Shown here: positions 53,424-62,634 of the stretch, one piece after another | Layout: every line of letters begins with the position of its first letter | How positions within the stretch are numbered: the stretch's first letter is position 1 | The notes under the pieces: model-generated | What the model saw: the letters and a program-made list of their open reading frames with translations, nothing else | Told to the model about the DNA's origin: nothing | The model's database searches: none | Program-made: the position numbers and the translations under genes | Source of the DNA: Chryseobacterium vrystaatense | Lineage (GTDB): Bacteria > Bacteroidota > Bacteroidia > Flavobacteriales > Weeksellaceae | Length of the DNA stretch: 64,000 nt | Reading direction: 5' to 3' | NCBI RefSeq assembly: GCF_000737765.1 | Contig: NZ_JPRI01000008.1 | Location: 186,001 to 250,000 of the forward strand

Positions 53424-54887
53424 TTAAAGTTCTTTTCTTAATCTTGCTACCGGAATATTAAGCTGTTCGCGGTATTTTGCAATCGTTCTTCTCGCAATAT
53501 TATAACCCTGTTCTTTCAGAATTACAACCAGCGCATCATCGGTAAGGGGTTTTCTCTTATTCTCTTTTCCGATAACTTCCTGAAGATGAGTTTTAATCTC
53601 TTTGGTAGAGACTTCTTCACCATCATCATTGGTAAGACTGTCTGAGAATAGGTCTTTCAGATAAATAATTCCGTTTGATGTATCTGCATATTTGCTTTTT
53701 ACTACTCTGGAAATGGTGGAAATATCAAATCCTGTAATATCTGCGACATCCTTAAGAATCATCGGTTTCAGAGATTTTTCGTCTCCGGTGATAAAATATT
53801 CCTTCTGAAATTTCACAATAGCCGTAATAGTCTGAAGCAAAGTATTCTGACGCTGGTTAATGGCATCTATATACCATTTTGCGGCATCCAATTTCTGCTT
53901 GATAAACAATGCAGCCTGCTTATGTTCTGAAGAGTTTTTATCGTGAGAATACGTAGTTAAAATATCTTTATATTCTTCAGAAACTCTTAAAGTCGGCGCA
54001 TTTTTGCTGTTAAGCATTGGAATAACCATTCCGTCCTTCACCTGGATCACAAAATCCGGGATAATTTCCTGATTGATGGTAATGGTCTGCGTATCAAAGT
54101 TCCCGCCCACTTTTGGGGAAAGCTTTGAGATCTCTTCCAGAGCATCTTTAAGATCTTCTTCTTCTATATCGTATTTCTGAATAATCTTATTGTAGTGCTT
54201 ATTGGTAAGCGCATCAAACTGATGTCTTAAAATATTTGCCGCTAAAGAAACCGCTTTGTCGGAACTTACCTTCTTTTCGATTTGAAGCAGCAGACATTCC
54301 TGAAGACCTCTTGCTCCTACCCCAGGCGGATCAAGTTTCTGAATGTAATTCTCTAAGATATCTTCTACTTTTTCTTTAGTGGTATAAATTCCCTGAGAGA
54401 AAGCAAGATCATCTACAATAGCTTTGATTTCCCGTCTAAGATATCCGTCTGTATCAAGGTTACCAATAACATACTCAGCAATCTTCTCGTCTTCATCACT
54501 GATATTCACCAGGTGAATCTGCTCCAGCAGGTAGTCATATAAAGACTGCCCTTCTGTCAGAAGACTTTCATTATCGAATTCTTCATCGTCCGGAGAATAG
54601 TTGCTGGAAGCTGTTTTATAGTTGGGTTCGTCGTCATAGATATACTCATTGACGTCAAAATCTGTTTCAATGCTGGCTGTTCCCTCATCCTGATAAGCAT
54701 CTTCAAGAGAAGAAAATTCATCTTCTTTAGAATCTTCCTTTACAATTTCCAAAGCAGGATTCTCTTCTAGCTCTCTTTCCAGCTCCTCTTCGAATTCCAA
54801 TGTGTGAAGCTGAATAAGCTTCATCAGTTGGATCTGCTGAGGTGCCAGCTTCTGTCCTAATTTGAGTTGTAAGTGTTGTTTAAGCAT
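53424..54887 (-). CDS. rpoN: RNA polymerase sigma-54 factor
   Basis: A 487-residue sigma-54. The N-terminal activator-interacting region is glutamine/leucine-rich (LKLGQKLAPQQIQLMKLIQL, residues 7-26). An acidic linker (about 40-110) follows, then the core-binding domain, a helix-turn-helix (DVADITGFDISTISRVVKSKY), and the C-terminal RpoN box ARRTIAKYRE (about 465-474). It transcribes from -24/-12 promoters with an AAA+ activator. None of the neighbours is such an activator. Confidence 0.96.
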   Translation of the reverse strand: MLKQHLQLKLGQKLAPQQIQLMKLIQLHTLEFEEELERELEENPALEIVKEDSKEDEFSSLEDAYQDEGTASIETDFDVNEYIYDDEPNYKTASSNYSPDDEEFDNESLLTEGQSLYDYLLEQIHLVNISDEDEKIAEYVIGNLDTDGYLRREIKAIVDDLAFSQGIYTTKEKVEDILENYIQKLDPPGVGARGLQECLLLQIEKKVSSDKAVSLAANILRHQFDALTNKHYNKIIQKYDIEEEDLKDALEEISKLSPKVGGNFDTQTITINQEIIPDFVIQVKDGMVIPMLNSKNAPTLRVSEEYKDILTTYSHDKNSSEHKQAALFIKQKLDAAKWYIDAINQRQNTLLQTITAIVKFQKEYFITGDEKSLKPMILKDVADITGFDISTISRVVKSKYADTSNGIIYLKDLFSDSLTNDDGEEVSTKEIKTHLQEVIGKENKRKPLTDDALVVILKEQGYNIARRTIAKYREQLNIPVARLRKEL

Positions 54888-55005
54888 ATTAGTCTTTGTG
54901 TTTTAACATAACATATTCTACGAATTTAATAAATTAATTCGACAAAAAATGCATTTAGCATGATTTTTGCATTATACATGGTATCATAATAAACTATTAG
55001 AAAAT

Positions 55006-55040
55006 AAAAAAGCCTTAATTTTTACATTAAGGCTTTTTTT
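55006..55040 (-). terminator. Terminator of asnS
   Basis: AAAAAAGCCTTAAT pairs with ATTAAGGCTTTTTT around a 6-nt loop. On the minus strand it ends in a T-run 7 bp past the asnS stop. Confidence 0.9.
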
Positions 55041-55046
55041 ATTGGT

Positions 55047-56495
55047 CTAGAATTCAGCACTTTTCGGCGTTCTAGGGAAAGGAATTACATCTCTGATGTT
55101 GGTCATTCCTGTTACGAAAAGAACCAGTCTTTCCAACCCTAAACCGAAGCCTGCATGCGGTACAGAACCGAATTTTCGGGTATCAAGATACCACCAAAGT
55201 TCTTCCGCATCTACATGCATATCTTCCATTTTCTGTTTTAGGACATCCAGTCTTGCTTCTCTTTCAGATCCACCGATGATCTCCCCGATACCAGGGAACA
55301 AAACGTCCATTGCTGCAACGGTCTTATTATCATCATTCAGTTTCATATAGAAAGCTTTAATCTCCTTTGGATAGTCAAACAACACTACCGGGCATTCAAA
55401 ATGCTTTTCAACCAGGTATCTTTCGTGTTCAGACTGAAGATCAGCACCCCAGTTTTCAACCGGATACTGGAATTTTCCTTTTTTATTTTCTTTAGAGTTC
55501 AGTAAGATCTCAATAGCTTCCGTATAGCTTACACGTTTGAAACGTTTAGCGATAACATTATGAAGTTTTTCGATAAGACCTTCTTTAGCTCTGTCTTTTT
55601 CAGGTTTTCCTTTTTGTTCTTCTTCAAAACGGGTGTTCAGGAATTCAAGATCATCTTTACAGTTGTCAAGAACATACTGAATCACATATTTTAAGAAATC
55701 TTCTGCAAGATCGATGTTGTCTTCAAGGTTGTTAAAGGCTACTTCCGGTTCTATCATCCAGAATTCTGCAAGGTGTCTTGTCGTGTTTGAGTTTTCTGCA
55801 CGGAAAGTAGGTCCGAATGTATAAATTCTACCCAATCCCATCGCTGCAGTTTCTCCTTCAAGCTGTCCGGAAACCGTCAGGTTGGTCTTTTTACCAAAGA
55901 AATCCTGTGCAAAATCAATCTCTCCCTCTTCAGTTCTTGGCATATTGTTCAGGTCAAAGTTCGTTACTCCGAACATTTCTCCTGCTCCTTCCGCATCCGC
56001 ACCCGTAATTACAGGTGTGTTGATATAGAAAAACTGGTTTTGGTTAAAAAATGAATGCACTGCGAAGCTTACTGCGTGACGTACTCTGAAAACAGCTCCA
56101 AATACATTGGTTCTGAATCTCAGGTGTGCCTGCTCACGAAGTTTCTCCAAACTGTGTTTCTTAGGCTGAAGAATCGTATTCTGAAGTTCTTCTGTAAAGT
56201 TATCTCCTAAAATAATGATCTTTTTAGCAATGATTTCCACTGCCTGTCCAGCTCCCTGACTTTCTACCACTTCTCCAATTACTTTAAGGGAAGAAGCTGT
56301 ACTGATCTTCTTAAGAATCTCTTCATCAAAATTTTCAAAATCAACAACTATTTGCAAATTATTAATCGTAGATCCATCATTAAGGGCAATAAAGCGATTC
56401 GCACGGAATGATCTTACCCATCCGTAAACAGTAATGTCATGATGTAATACTTTCTTGTAATCCTGTAGGATTTCTTTAATCGTCTGCTTTTTCAT
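55047..56495 (-). CDS. asnS: Asparagine--tRNA ligase
   Basis: A 482-residue class II synthetase: OB-fold anticodon domain (about 18-105, ITVYGWVRSFRANRFIALNDGS), motif 2 FRAENSNTTRHLAEFWMIEPE, and motif 3 GFGLGLERLVLFVTGMTNIRDVIPFPRTP at the C-terminus (in pieces). The FWMIEPE and GLERL residues are intact. Charges tRNA-Asn. A -7 box at 56534-56541 (TAACTTTG on the minus strand) precedes the ATG by 38 bp. Confidence 0.96.
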   Translation of the reverse strand: MKKQTIKEILQDYKKVLHHDITVYGWVRSFRANRFIALNDGSTINNLQIVVDFENFDEEILKKISTASSLKVIGEVVESQGAGQAVEIIAKKIIILGDNFTEELQNTILQPKKHSLEKLREQAHLRFRTNVFGAVFRVRHAVSFAVHSFFNQNQFFYINTPVITGADAEGAGEMFGVTNFDLNNMPRTEEGEIDFAQDFFGKKTNLTVSGQLEGETAAMGLGRIYTFGPTFRAENSNTTRHLAEFWMIEPEVAFNNLEDNIDLAEDFLKYVIQYVLDNCKDDLEFLNTRFEEEQKGKPEKDRAKEGLIEKLHNVIAKRFKRVSYTEAIEILLNSKENKKGKFQYPVENWGADLQSEHERYLVEKHFECPVVLFDYPKEIKAFYMKLNDDNKTVAAMDVLFPGIGEIIGGSEREARLDVLKQKMEDMHVDAEELWWYLDTRKFGSVPHAGFGLGLERLVLFVTGMTNIRDVIPFPRTPKSAEF

Positions 56496-56533
56496 TTGTT
56501 GATTATAAATTTTCGTTTAAAAATTAACGTCTG

Positions 56534-56541
56534 CAAAGTTA
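56534..56541 (-). promoter_or_regulatory. Candidate -7 box of asnS
   Basis: The minus strand reads TAACTTTG, a perfect TAnnTTTG match, 38 bp before the asnS ATG. Confidence 0.5.
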
Positions 56542-56631
56542 CAAAAAAACAGCGCAACTTGATGATTACGCTGTATTTTTAAAAAATCATTTATCAAAAT
56601 TTTCAATCAGAAACTATGCTCTAAATATTAT

Positions 56632-57231
56632 TTAATTAAAGAATACCGTTTTTTTTCGCTCTTTTCCATTGTGGATTTTCCATGCATGATAGGAACTTGG
56701 TATGTCGTATTGCCATTTACGAAGCAGTAAAACAATCAGAATAACATCAATATGAGATACAAACCCCAAAACAACCGTAAGATAAAAAGCCCATCCCGCC
56801 TGCTGAAAGCCAATCAGATACGTAAAAGCGATCACCAGACTTAACCCCCACATCTTAGATATGAAAGCATGGGTACAGGTTTCTTTACCAAACTTCCAGA
56901 TACTGACTATATAACAAAGCGCTTCCATGACGAAAATTAAAAGAATTCCCTGCCATTCATTTTTAATCAATTCAGGATTCAGGAAATAGGACGCAATTCC
57001 CAGTGAAAGCCAGAAGATCAAATCGGTCTGGCTGTCCAGTCTCCTTAATTTTTCTGATGAAACACCGACTTTTCGGGCAATAATTCCATCGAAGATATCA
57101 GTCAGCAATCCGAAATACATTAATCCCAAAATTAAAAATCTTGATTCTGCACCTTTGAAATAAGCTATTAACACAATAACAGGAGCAAGAATAAACCTGA
57201 TGGCAATAAGCAGATATGGTAATTTTTTCAT
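56632..57231 (-). CDS. CDP-alcohol phosphatidyltransferase
   Basis: A 199-residue protein with about five membrane helices. The family motif starts DIFDGIIARKVGVSSEK (about residues 43-60) and ends LDSQTD. The metal-binding Asp residues are all present, but the glycine normally found eight residues after AR is leucine here. Such enzymes transfer a phosphatidyl group from CDP-diacylglycerol to an alcohol at the inner membrane. The alcohol substrate cannot be named. Its start overlaps the stop of the next gene upstream by 4 bp. Confidence 0.8.
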   Translation of the reverse strand: MKKLPYLLIAIRFILAPVIVLIAYFKGAESRFLILGLMYFGLLTDIFDGIIARKVGVSSEKLRRLDSQTDLIFWLSLGIASYFLNPELIKNEWQGILLIFVMEALCYIVSIWKFGKETCTHAFISKMWGLSLVIAFTYLIGFQQAGWAFYLTVVLGFVSHIDVILIVLLLRKWQYDIPSSYHAWKIHNGKERKKTVFFN

Positions 57232-57869
57232 GACTTTTTATTTTTAAAATTCCAATTGATCAAGGGAAATTTTCTTCTTTCGTTTTCGTTCCAAAAACCA
57301 ATTTGTATCCCTCGTGAGTTTTTACATACATTGATTAAAGAAACCTGAACACCCCTGCATTTTTGACTTATATTCGCGAAAGTTGAAACAGCTAAACCAT
57401 TAGTTGTATGATGAAAATTGTACAATGGTGAGACGGCAATTCCATTGGTAACAGAGGGTGCACTAATATTACTGGATAAACTCAATTCCAATCCATTGGT
57501 AACAGTAGGTTCCATATTGATTATAGAGAACTGCAGCCCGTTGATCTTATTCATTTTATCCGGTAAAGGTTCTGAACCAACATCATTAATTGCCCAATTA
57601 TCAATGGATGTAATATTAACCAGAAAAAGCAAGGGAAAGAATACACCTAAACCATTAAGCCCCAGTCCAATACCATTTACTTTTTTAGGCTGTATTTCCT
57701 GATCAATTTCATCATAATATTTAATAAGCATTCCATTGACATTTTTAGTTTCTTTCGAAGGTGAAAAGGCAATAAACTTAGATCGATCCGATACAGCATG
57801 TAAACTATCCTGAGCGTTCATGATGATTCCTGCCAAGAGGACAATCATCATTAAAAATTTTATTTTCAT
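57228..57869 (-). CDS. Secreted protein of the LA_2272-type surface-repeat family
   Basis: A 213-residue exported protein (signal peptide ends MNAQ). The second half has short repeats of the form NGLxxS-xxN/NI (NGLELSLSSNISAP, NGIAVSPLYNF, NGLAVSTFANIS, RGVQVSLINV, RGIQIGFWN), typical of a beta-solenoid-like surface protein. It overlaps the phosphatidyltransferase gene by 4 bp, and its promoter (57895-57902) faces the divergent regulator gene. Function unknown. Confidence 0.65.
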   Translation of the reverse strand: MKIKFLMMIVLLAGIIMNAQDSLHAVSDRSKFIAFSPSKETKNVNGMLIKYYDEIDQEIQPKKVNGIGLGLNGLGVFFPLLFLVNITSIDNWAINDVGSEPLPDKMNKINGLQFSIINMEPTVTNGLELSLSSNISAPSVTNGIAVSPLYNFHHTTNGLAVSTFANISQKCRGVQVSLINVCKNSRGIQIGFWNENERRKFPLINWNFKNKKS

Positions 57870-57894
57870 AACTCATTGTTTTAAAATTATACCT

Positions 57895-57902
57895 CAAAAG
57901 TA
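57895..57902 (-). promoter_or_regulatory. Candidate -7 box of the leftward gene pair
   Basis: The minus strand reads TACTTTTG, matching TAnnTTTG, 26 bp before the ATG. The first TGTGA-N3-TCAC dyad (57905-57917) starts 2 bp upstream of it, within the core promoter. Confidence 0.5.
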
Positions 57903-57904
57903 TC

Positions 57905-57917
57905 TGTGAAAATCACC
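57905..57917. promoter_or_regulatory. Operator-like dyad TGTGA-AAA-TCACC, copy 1
   Basis: Inverted repeat TGTGA/TCAC(C) with a 3-bp spacer, repeated 53 bp away at 57958-57970 as a perfect dyad. It overlaps the promoter of the leftward gene. Confidence 0.5.
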
Positions 57918-57951
57918 AATACGAATGCGAAAAAAAATTAAAATAAAGAAG

Positions 57952-57959
57952 TACATTTG
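57952..57959 (+). promoter_or_regulatory. Candidate -7 box of the regulator operon
   Basis: TACATTTG is a perfect TAnnTTTG match. Transcription would start near 57966, so an ATG at 57925 would not be transcribed, which supports the start at 57976. Confidence 0.5.
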
Positions 57960-57970
57960 TGAAAATCACA
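57958..57970. promoter_or_regulatory. Operator-like dyad TGTGA-AAA-TCACA, copy 2
   Basis: A perfect 5-bp inverted repeat with a 3-bp spacer, overlapping the -7 box and the expected transcription start of the regulator operon. Confidence 0.55.
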
Positions 57971-57975
57971 AAACC

Positions 57976-58905
57976 ATGTATCAGGAACTTTTGCTTAAAG
58001 AAATTCGCAGAAAAATCGGTGACAAATCTTTGAATGACGAGATTGCCAATATTCTCAATATAAGTTATGATGCATCCCACAGAAGAACATCTCTTAAAGC
58101 AAAGTTCAGTTTTGAAGAAGCTTTGGAACTGGCGAAATATTATCAGATTTCCCTTAATCAGTTTATCACTTCAGACCGGCAGCTCGTGGTTCAGAAAACT
58201 TCAGCCGTGAATAATACTGAAGATTTACAGTCTTTTTTTCAGAATAATCTCGGTATTTTTGAAAACCTTCCGCTTTCCGATGACATGACTATCTATTATT
58301 CGGCTAAGGATATTCCGTTTTTTTATACACTTTCAGACACACTGCTTTCCCGTTTTAAAATTTATGTCTGGATGAATCTGCTGAATGCAAAACAGGTTTT
58401 CATTCCCTTTAAACAGTTTTCCCCACCTTATTTCGAATCCAACACACAGGAACTAAAGAAAAAATATGAAGCACAGAATGTTGTAGAATTATGGAATGAC
58501 AGGACTATTTCCAGTATTCTGCAACAGATTTTATTTTATTATGAAACCGGACTTTTACAAAAAAATGAAGCCGAAGTTATATTGGAAGAACTCAGAGAAC
58601 TTATAAAATACATTGAACATAAAACAGAGAATAATCCAAAATTTCATTTTTATGAAAATGAACTGATGCATCTTTCCAATGACATATTTTTCCATCATCC
58701 GAAACAGTCACTTTTTGCTTTACCAGTAAATATGTTTGGGTATATCTTAATTAATGATGCAAAAACCTGCAGCGAAACACAGAATTATTTTGAACATCAG
58801 ATCAAAAATTCAAAATCTCTGAACACTTCAGGAAACCGTGACAGAAAGATATTTTTCAATAAAATGTATGAGCAGATTATTCATTTAAATAATAAATTAA
58901 TATGA
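57976..58905 (+). CDS. Helix-turn-helix transcriptional regulator
   Basis: A 309-residue protein. The N-terminal 65 residues form a helix-turn-helix (LLLKEIRRKIGDKSLNDEIANILNISYDASHRRTSLKAKFSFEEALELAKYY, in pieces), of the BetR/Xre-like sort. The rest is helical with no enzyme motif. Downstream of a promoter carrying paired dyads, it is a good candidate for autoregulation. It overlaps the AraC-type gene by 4 bp (ATGA). Confidence 0.75.
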   Translation: MYQELLLKEIRRKIGDKSLNDEIANILNISYDASHRRTSLKAKFSFEEALELAKYYQISLNQFITSDRQLVVQKTSAVNNTEDLQSFFQNNLGIFENLPLSDDMTIYYSAKDIPFFYTLSDTLLSRFKIYVWMNLLNAKQVFIPFKQFSPPYFESNTQELKKKYEAQNVVELWNDRTISSILQQILFYYETGLLQKNEAEVILEELRELIKYIEHKTENNPKFHFYENELMHLSNDIFFHHPKQSLFALPVNMFGYILINDAKTCSETQNYFEHQIKNSKSLNTSGNRDRKIFFNKMYEQIIHLNNKLI

Positions 58906-59705
58906 AAAACCTCCTTAATGGTGAGTTTTTTGGACTGACCAATCAAACCGTGCGTTTTGACGGACTGACCATTACGGATACGGAATACACCCATCCTTAT
59001 GTCGACTGGCATTATCATGAAAATGCCTATTTCACATTTCTGCTCCAGGGAAATATGACTGAAGGAAATAAAAAAGAAATCTATGACTGTCCGGCAGGAA
59101 CACTGCTCTATCATCATTGGGAGGATGCTCACTACAATATCAAACCTGACATTTTTACGAGAGGATTTCATCTTGAAGTTACAGAAAGCTGGTTTGAAAA
59201 ATTTCAGATTTCAAAAGATTCTATTGAAGGAAGTTTCAATTTGAAAAATCCAGCTTTAAAATTGTTGATGTACAAGATTTTTAGAGAAACCAAAATGAAT
59301 GATTCTTCTTTTGAGATTTCTGTTCATGAACTTTTACTGAACATTTTCAGTGAGTTATCCAATAAAGTTCAGAATACCGGTAAAAAACCCGGCTGGGTAA
59401 ATAAGATTAATGAAGTACTGCATGAAAATTTCACAGAAAAACTAGATCTAACCTATCTTTCCAAAACCATTGACATCCATCCTGTCCATTTAAGCCGGGA
59501 TTTTCAAAAATATTTCCACTGCAGTTTGGGAACCTATATCAGAAAACTGAAGATCAATAAGTCTTTAACGCTTCTCAACACCTACCCGTCTTTGGCTGAA
59601 GTAGCAATGGAATGTGGTTTTGCAGATCAAAGCCATTTCATCAGGTCATTTAAAGAAAACACAGGAATTACACCTTTACAGTATAAACATCTTATGAAAA
59701 AGTGA
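58902..59705 (+). CDS. AraC-family transcriptional regulator
   Basis: A 267-residue protein: a cupin-like N-terminal sensing domain (about 20-100, with VDWHYHENAYFTFLLQG and PAGTLLYHHWEDAHYN) and a C-terminal double helix-turn-helix (about 170-267) with LDLTYLSKTIDIHPVHLSRDFQKYFHCSLGTYIRKLKI and EVAMECGFADQSHFIRSFKENTGITPLQY (in pieces). The ligand is unknown. Co-transcribed with the regulator upstream by a 4-bp overlap. The serine hydrolase downstream is a likely target. Confidence 0.92.
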   Translation: MKNLLNGEFFGLTNQTVRFDGLTITDTEYTHPYVDWHYHENAYFTFLLQGNMTEGNKKEIYDCPAGTLLYHHWEDAHYNIKPDIFTRGFHLEVTESWFEKFQISKDSIEGSFNLKNPALKLLMYKIFRETKMNDSSFEISVHELLLNIFSELSNKVQNTGKKPGWVNKINEVLHENFTEKLDLTYLSKTIDIHPVHLSRDFQKYFHCSLGTYIRKLKINKSLTLLNTYPSLAEVAMECGFADQSHFIRSFKENTGITPLQYKHLMKK

Positions 59706-59745
59706 TAATGTTAATTTCATTCTATTTTTACTGGAAATCAATGTA

Positions 59746-59753
59746 TACTTTTG
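59746..59753 (+). promoter_or_regulatory. Candidate -7 box of the serine-hydrolase gene
   Basis: TACTTTTG matches TAnnTTTG and lies 18 bp before the ATG. No -33 TTG is seen, as expected if activation by a regulator is needed. Confidence 0.45.
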
Positions 59754-59771
59754 CTCAGATAAAATATTAAA

Positions 59772-61415
59772 ATGAAATCAATTCTACTGTTTGTTTTACT
59801 TCTAAGTTTTGGACTTTCTTCAGGTCAGTCAAAAAATATGACAGATCCCGATGTTATTACACAACCTGTTCATAAAAAAAACATCAACAAAATTGTTTTT
59901 CTGGGTAAAGCTGTTGCACCGGACCAGATAAAAGAATCTGATTTTCTCAAAACCATGATATTCTGGGAGGATCAGGATCTTGATATCCGTATTTTCATGG
60001 ACAACTCTTTGTTGAACTATTTACACCAGATTGACCCTTCTCTGTCCTCCGACGAATTACTGAAAAAAGGAAATTACCAATTCAATTTCTTTGTAGACGG
60101 AAAACTAATCTATACAGAAAATGTAAACACAGGAGCAGGGCTGCCGGAAGATAAAAAAAAGAAAACTACTTTTAGAATTCCTTTATTAAATTCAAAAAAT
60201 GAAGATTCCTGGGGCAAATATATGTGGATGAGATTTTATCTGGGACATGGAGGAATCGATGCTCTGGACGAAGGAAAGCATCTTTTAAAAATTGAAATCA
60301 AACCTTATTTAAAAACGTCTTCGTTACAAGTTGGACCTACCATCGCAACCGGTGAAATTCAACTGACCGTTCCACACAAAAATGTTTCTGAACAACAGAT
60401 TGCCATTCAAAAAATACAGCCTGGCAGCGGATGGATGATTTCTGATGAAAACCTGAACAAAGAAAAAATAAGGCTTTTAAATACAAAAATTACAGCGAAC
60501 AGATTCAGAGACATCACCAGTATTGTGGTTATTAAAAATGAAAAGCTTCTTTTGGAGGAATATTTCAGCCAGTCAGGAAGAGATTCTCTTCAGGATACGC
60601 GTTCGGTTGGGAAATCTTTCGCTTCAGCATTGATGGGTATTGCTATTAAAGATGGCTACATCAAAAATGAAAATCAAATGCTGAAAGAATTCTATGATTT
60701 GAAAACATTCAAAAATTATTCTTCTCATAAAGACAGCATTACTATAAAAAGTCTACTAACGATGAGCTCCGGCTTTGACGGAAATGATGTAGATGAAGAA
60801 TCGCCTGGAAATGAAGAGAATATGTATCCTACAGAGAATTGGGTAAAATTTGCACTCGATCTGCCCACTACAGAAAACAAGCCAGGAAAAATGTGGAATT
60901 ATTTCACTGCTGGTGTTGTAATGACCGGAGATATTTTAGATAAAACAGTACCTAAAGGCCTGGAAAAGTATGCTGAAAATAAAATATTTCAACCTCTTGG
61001 AATCACAAACTATCAATGGCAGTTTACCCCACAGCATAAACCTTCTTTAGCCGGCGGGCTTCGTATGAGAACCTTAGATTTCGCAAAATTCGGACAGCTT
61101 TATAAAAATAACGGAATGTGGAATGGACGAAATCTTATTGACAAAAACTGGGTAAAGAAATCGTTTACAAATTACTTCACAGACACTCAGGATTTTGAAG
61201 GATATGGCTATTTATTCTGGCGAAAAGTTTATAAAGTAGGGAATCAAAATTTTGAAGCGTATCAATCCAGTGGAAATGGGGGAAATAAAATTATTATATT
61301 CACAGAAATCCCCATTGTAATTGTCATTACCGCGAAAGCCTACAACAAGCCTTACGCCCATTCACAGGCAGATAAAATAGTTGAGGACTATCTACTCCCT
61401 GCTATTAATCAATAA
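59772..61415 (+). CDS. Secreted beta-lactamase-fold serine hydrolase
   Basis: A 547-residue exported protein: signal peptide (about 1-19), a beta-rich N-terminal region (about 30-210), then a class-C-beta-lactamase/DD-peptidase-like domain (about 225-547). The catalytic SxxK is SVGKS (about residue 278-282). A YFT triad follows in place of the common YxN, and the KTG-like motif is not obvious, with SSGNGGNKI as the closest. Members act as esterases or peptidases. There is no evidence that it hydrolyses beta-lactams. Confidence 0.82.
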   Translation: MKSILLFVLLLSFGLSSGQSKNMTDPDVITQPVHKKNINKIVFLGKAVAPDQIKESDFLKTMIFWEDQDLDIRIFMDNSLLNYLHQIDPSLSSDELLKKGNYQFNFFVDGKLIYTENVNTGAGLPEDKKKKTTFRIPLLNSKNEDSWGKYMWMRFYLGHGGIDALDEGKHLLKIEIKPYLKTSSLQVGPTIATGEIQLTVPHKNVSEQQIAIQKIQPGSGWMISDENLNKEKIRLLNTKITANRFRDITSIVVIKNEKLLLEEYFSQSGRDSLQDTRSVGKSFASALMGIAIKDGYIKNENQMLKEFYDLKTFKNYSSHKDSITIKSLLTMSSGFDGNDVDEESPGNEENMYPTENWVKFALDLPTTENKPGKMWNYFTAGVVMTGDILDKTVPKGLEKYAENKIFQPLGITNYQWQFTPQHKPSLAGGLRMRTLDFAKFGQLYKNNGMWNGRNLIDKNWVKKSFTNYFTDTQDFEGYGYLFWRKVYKVGNQNFEAYQSSGNGGNKIIIFTEIPIVIVITAKAYNKPYAHSQADKIVEDYLLPAINQ

Positions 61416-61434
61416 CTGGCAATTCATAATAAAT

Positions 61435-61469
61435 AATGAGTGATTAGTGTACCGGTCACTCATTTTTTT
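61435..61469 (+). terminator. Terminator after the serine hydrolase
   Basis: AATGAGTGA/TCACTCATT with a 12-nt loop, followed by T residues, about 20 bp past the stop codon. Confidence 0.75.
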
Positions 61470-61582
61470 ATTTGATATGCTGATTATTCTGACTGGCTGT
61501 ATTTTTCAAATAATTATAAAAACAGCTCAAATTCTTGGTATCAGTGAACGGGTAAAAAATGTATCTTTAGTAAAAATAAGCC

Positions 61583-62086
61583 ATGAGGATTTCACTTTTA
61601 CTATCTCTTTTTGTTTTATCATCATGCTATAGTCCTAAAACGGATGTAGAAGAAGACAAGTATCCCGAAATTCCGGGGTTTCCTAATTTTTCAGATAAAA
61701 CAGTAATCGTAGAGAAAGTACTTGACCTTCCCCTTTCTCAGAAAGACAACTGTACTTTTATGATCAAAGACAGCTATCTTTTGGTCTATAATTTTCCTCT
61801 AACAGATTCATACCAGAACGATACCAACAGACTATTTATCATCAACCAGGGCAAACTGGTTATTTTTGAAAAGTGGAAAACCAATCCTGCTATCAATAAT
61901 CTTGCTTTTACAGATGATGCCGGTAATCTGTATGCCAACAACCGGAAATATCTTGCTCCGGATTTCCGTTACAAACAGATCCTTCCTTTTTTTGACCTGA
62001 ATGATATCCCGCAAAAAATACGAATCTCTTTTTCACAAAGGAGAATCAGAAAAAGATTCTGCATTGATGATGAAAATCACCGATGA
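61583..62086 (+). pseudogene. N-terminal part of a frameshifted lipoprotein
   Basis: A lipoprotein signal (MRISLLLSLFVLSSC) and about 130 residues of a soluble domain (FSDKTVIVEKVLDLPLSQ, LLVYNFPLTD, AFTDDAGNLYANNRKYLAPDFRYKQILPFFDLNDIPQ). It then runs out of frame into a basic tail (RISFSQRRIRKRFC). The natural continuation lies in the +1 frame from 62001. The lesion is probably the A6 run at 62013-62018: with five A the text reads PQKYESLFHKGE. Confidence 0.7.
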
Positions 62087-62633
62087 GCAGATGGTGTATC
62101 AAAAAAATATTCTGGAAAAAGGGAAGCATATCCTGATGGTTACTGATGATATGAATCCCGAAATTTTGGATCGTTCGGTATACAGTTATAATTATCTGTT
62201 TAATCCCGGACAGAAAAATGCTTATTTTGTATCCCACAATCTTTTACAGGAATTGGCTACTAAAGATTCTTCTGTAGAGAAAGACCCTCTGTATGCCAAG
62301 CTAAGTCCGAAGATCAAACTTGCTCACCAGGAGAATATTTTTTATCCTGAAATTCAGAAAGAATATATTGATTCTGTATCGTTTAAAATAAAAGATAAGA
62401 TTGTGTCAGGGAACCAATGGTTCAGTACGGGTAATCATTTTGTTGGATCTTTCGGATATACTCCGGTTTACCTGTATTATTATGATGTAAAAGTTGGAAA
62501 TAAAACAGTCTTCACAAAAGAAGATCATACACAAATAGTCGTTTCTGATCCAATAAAGACCAAAACAGGAAAGTATTTTTTAGTAAGTAATATAAAAGAG
62601 GGGAAATTTCAGATCTATTATCTGAAAAATTGA
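62001..62633 (+). pseudogene. C-terminal part of the frameshifted lipoprotein
   Basis: 210 codons in a shifted frame (KYESLFHKGESEKDSALMMKITDEQM, SYNYLFNPGQKNAYFVSH, FSTGNHFVGSFGYTPVYLYYYDVKVG, IKEGKFQIYYLKN). No signal peptide of its own. With 61583-62086 it would give a lipoprotein of about 349 residues. Translation from the internal ATG at 62001 is possible but would lack export. No family recognised. Confidence 0.7.
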
Positions 62634-62634
62634 T

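Noticed and set aside
59772..61415. True class C beta-lactamase
   Set aside because: Only the SxxK motif is convincing. The YxN and KTG elements are altered or absent, and the large N-terminal extension fits a general esterase/peptidase relative.
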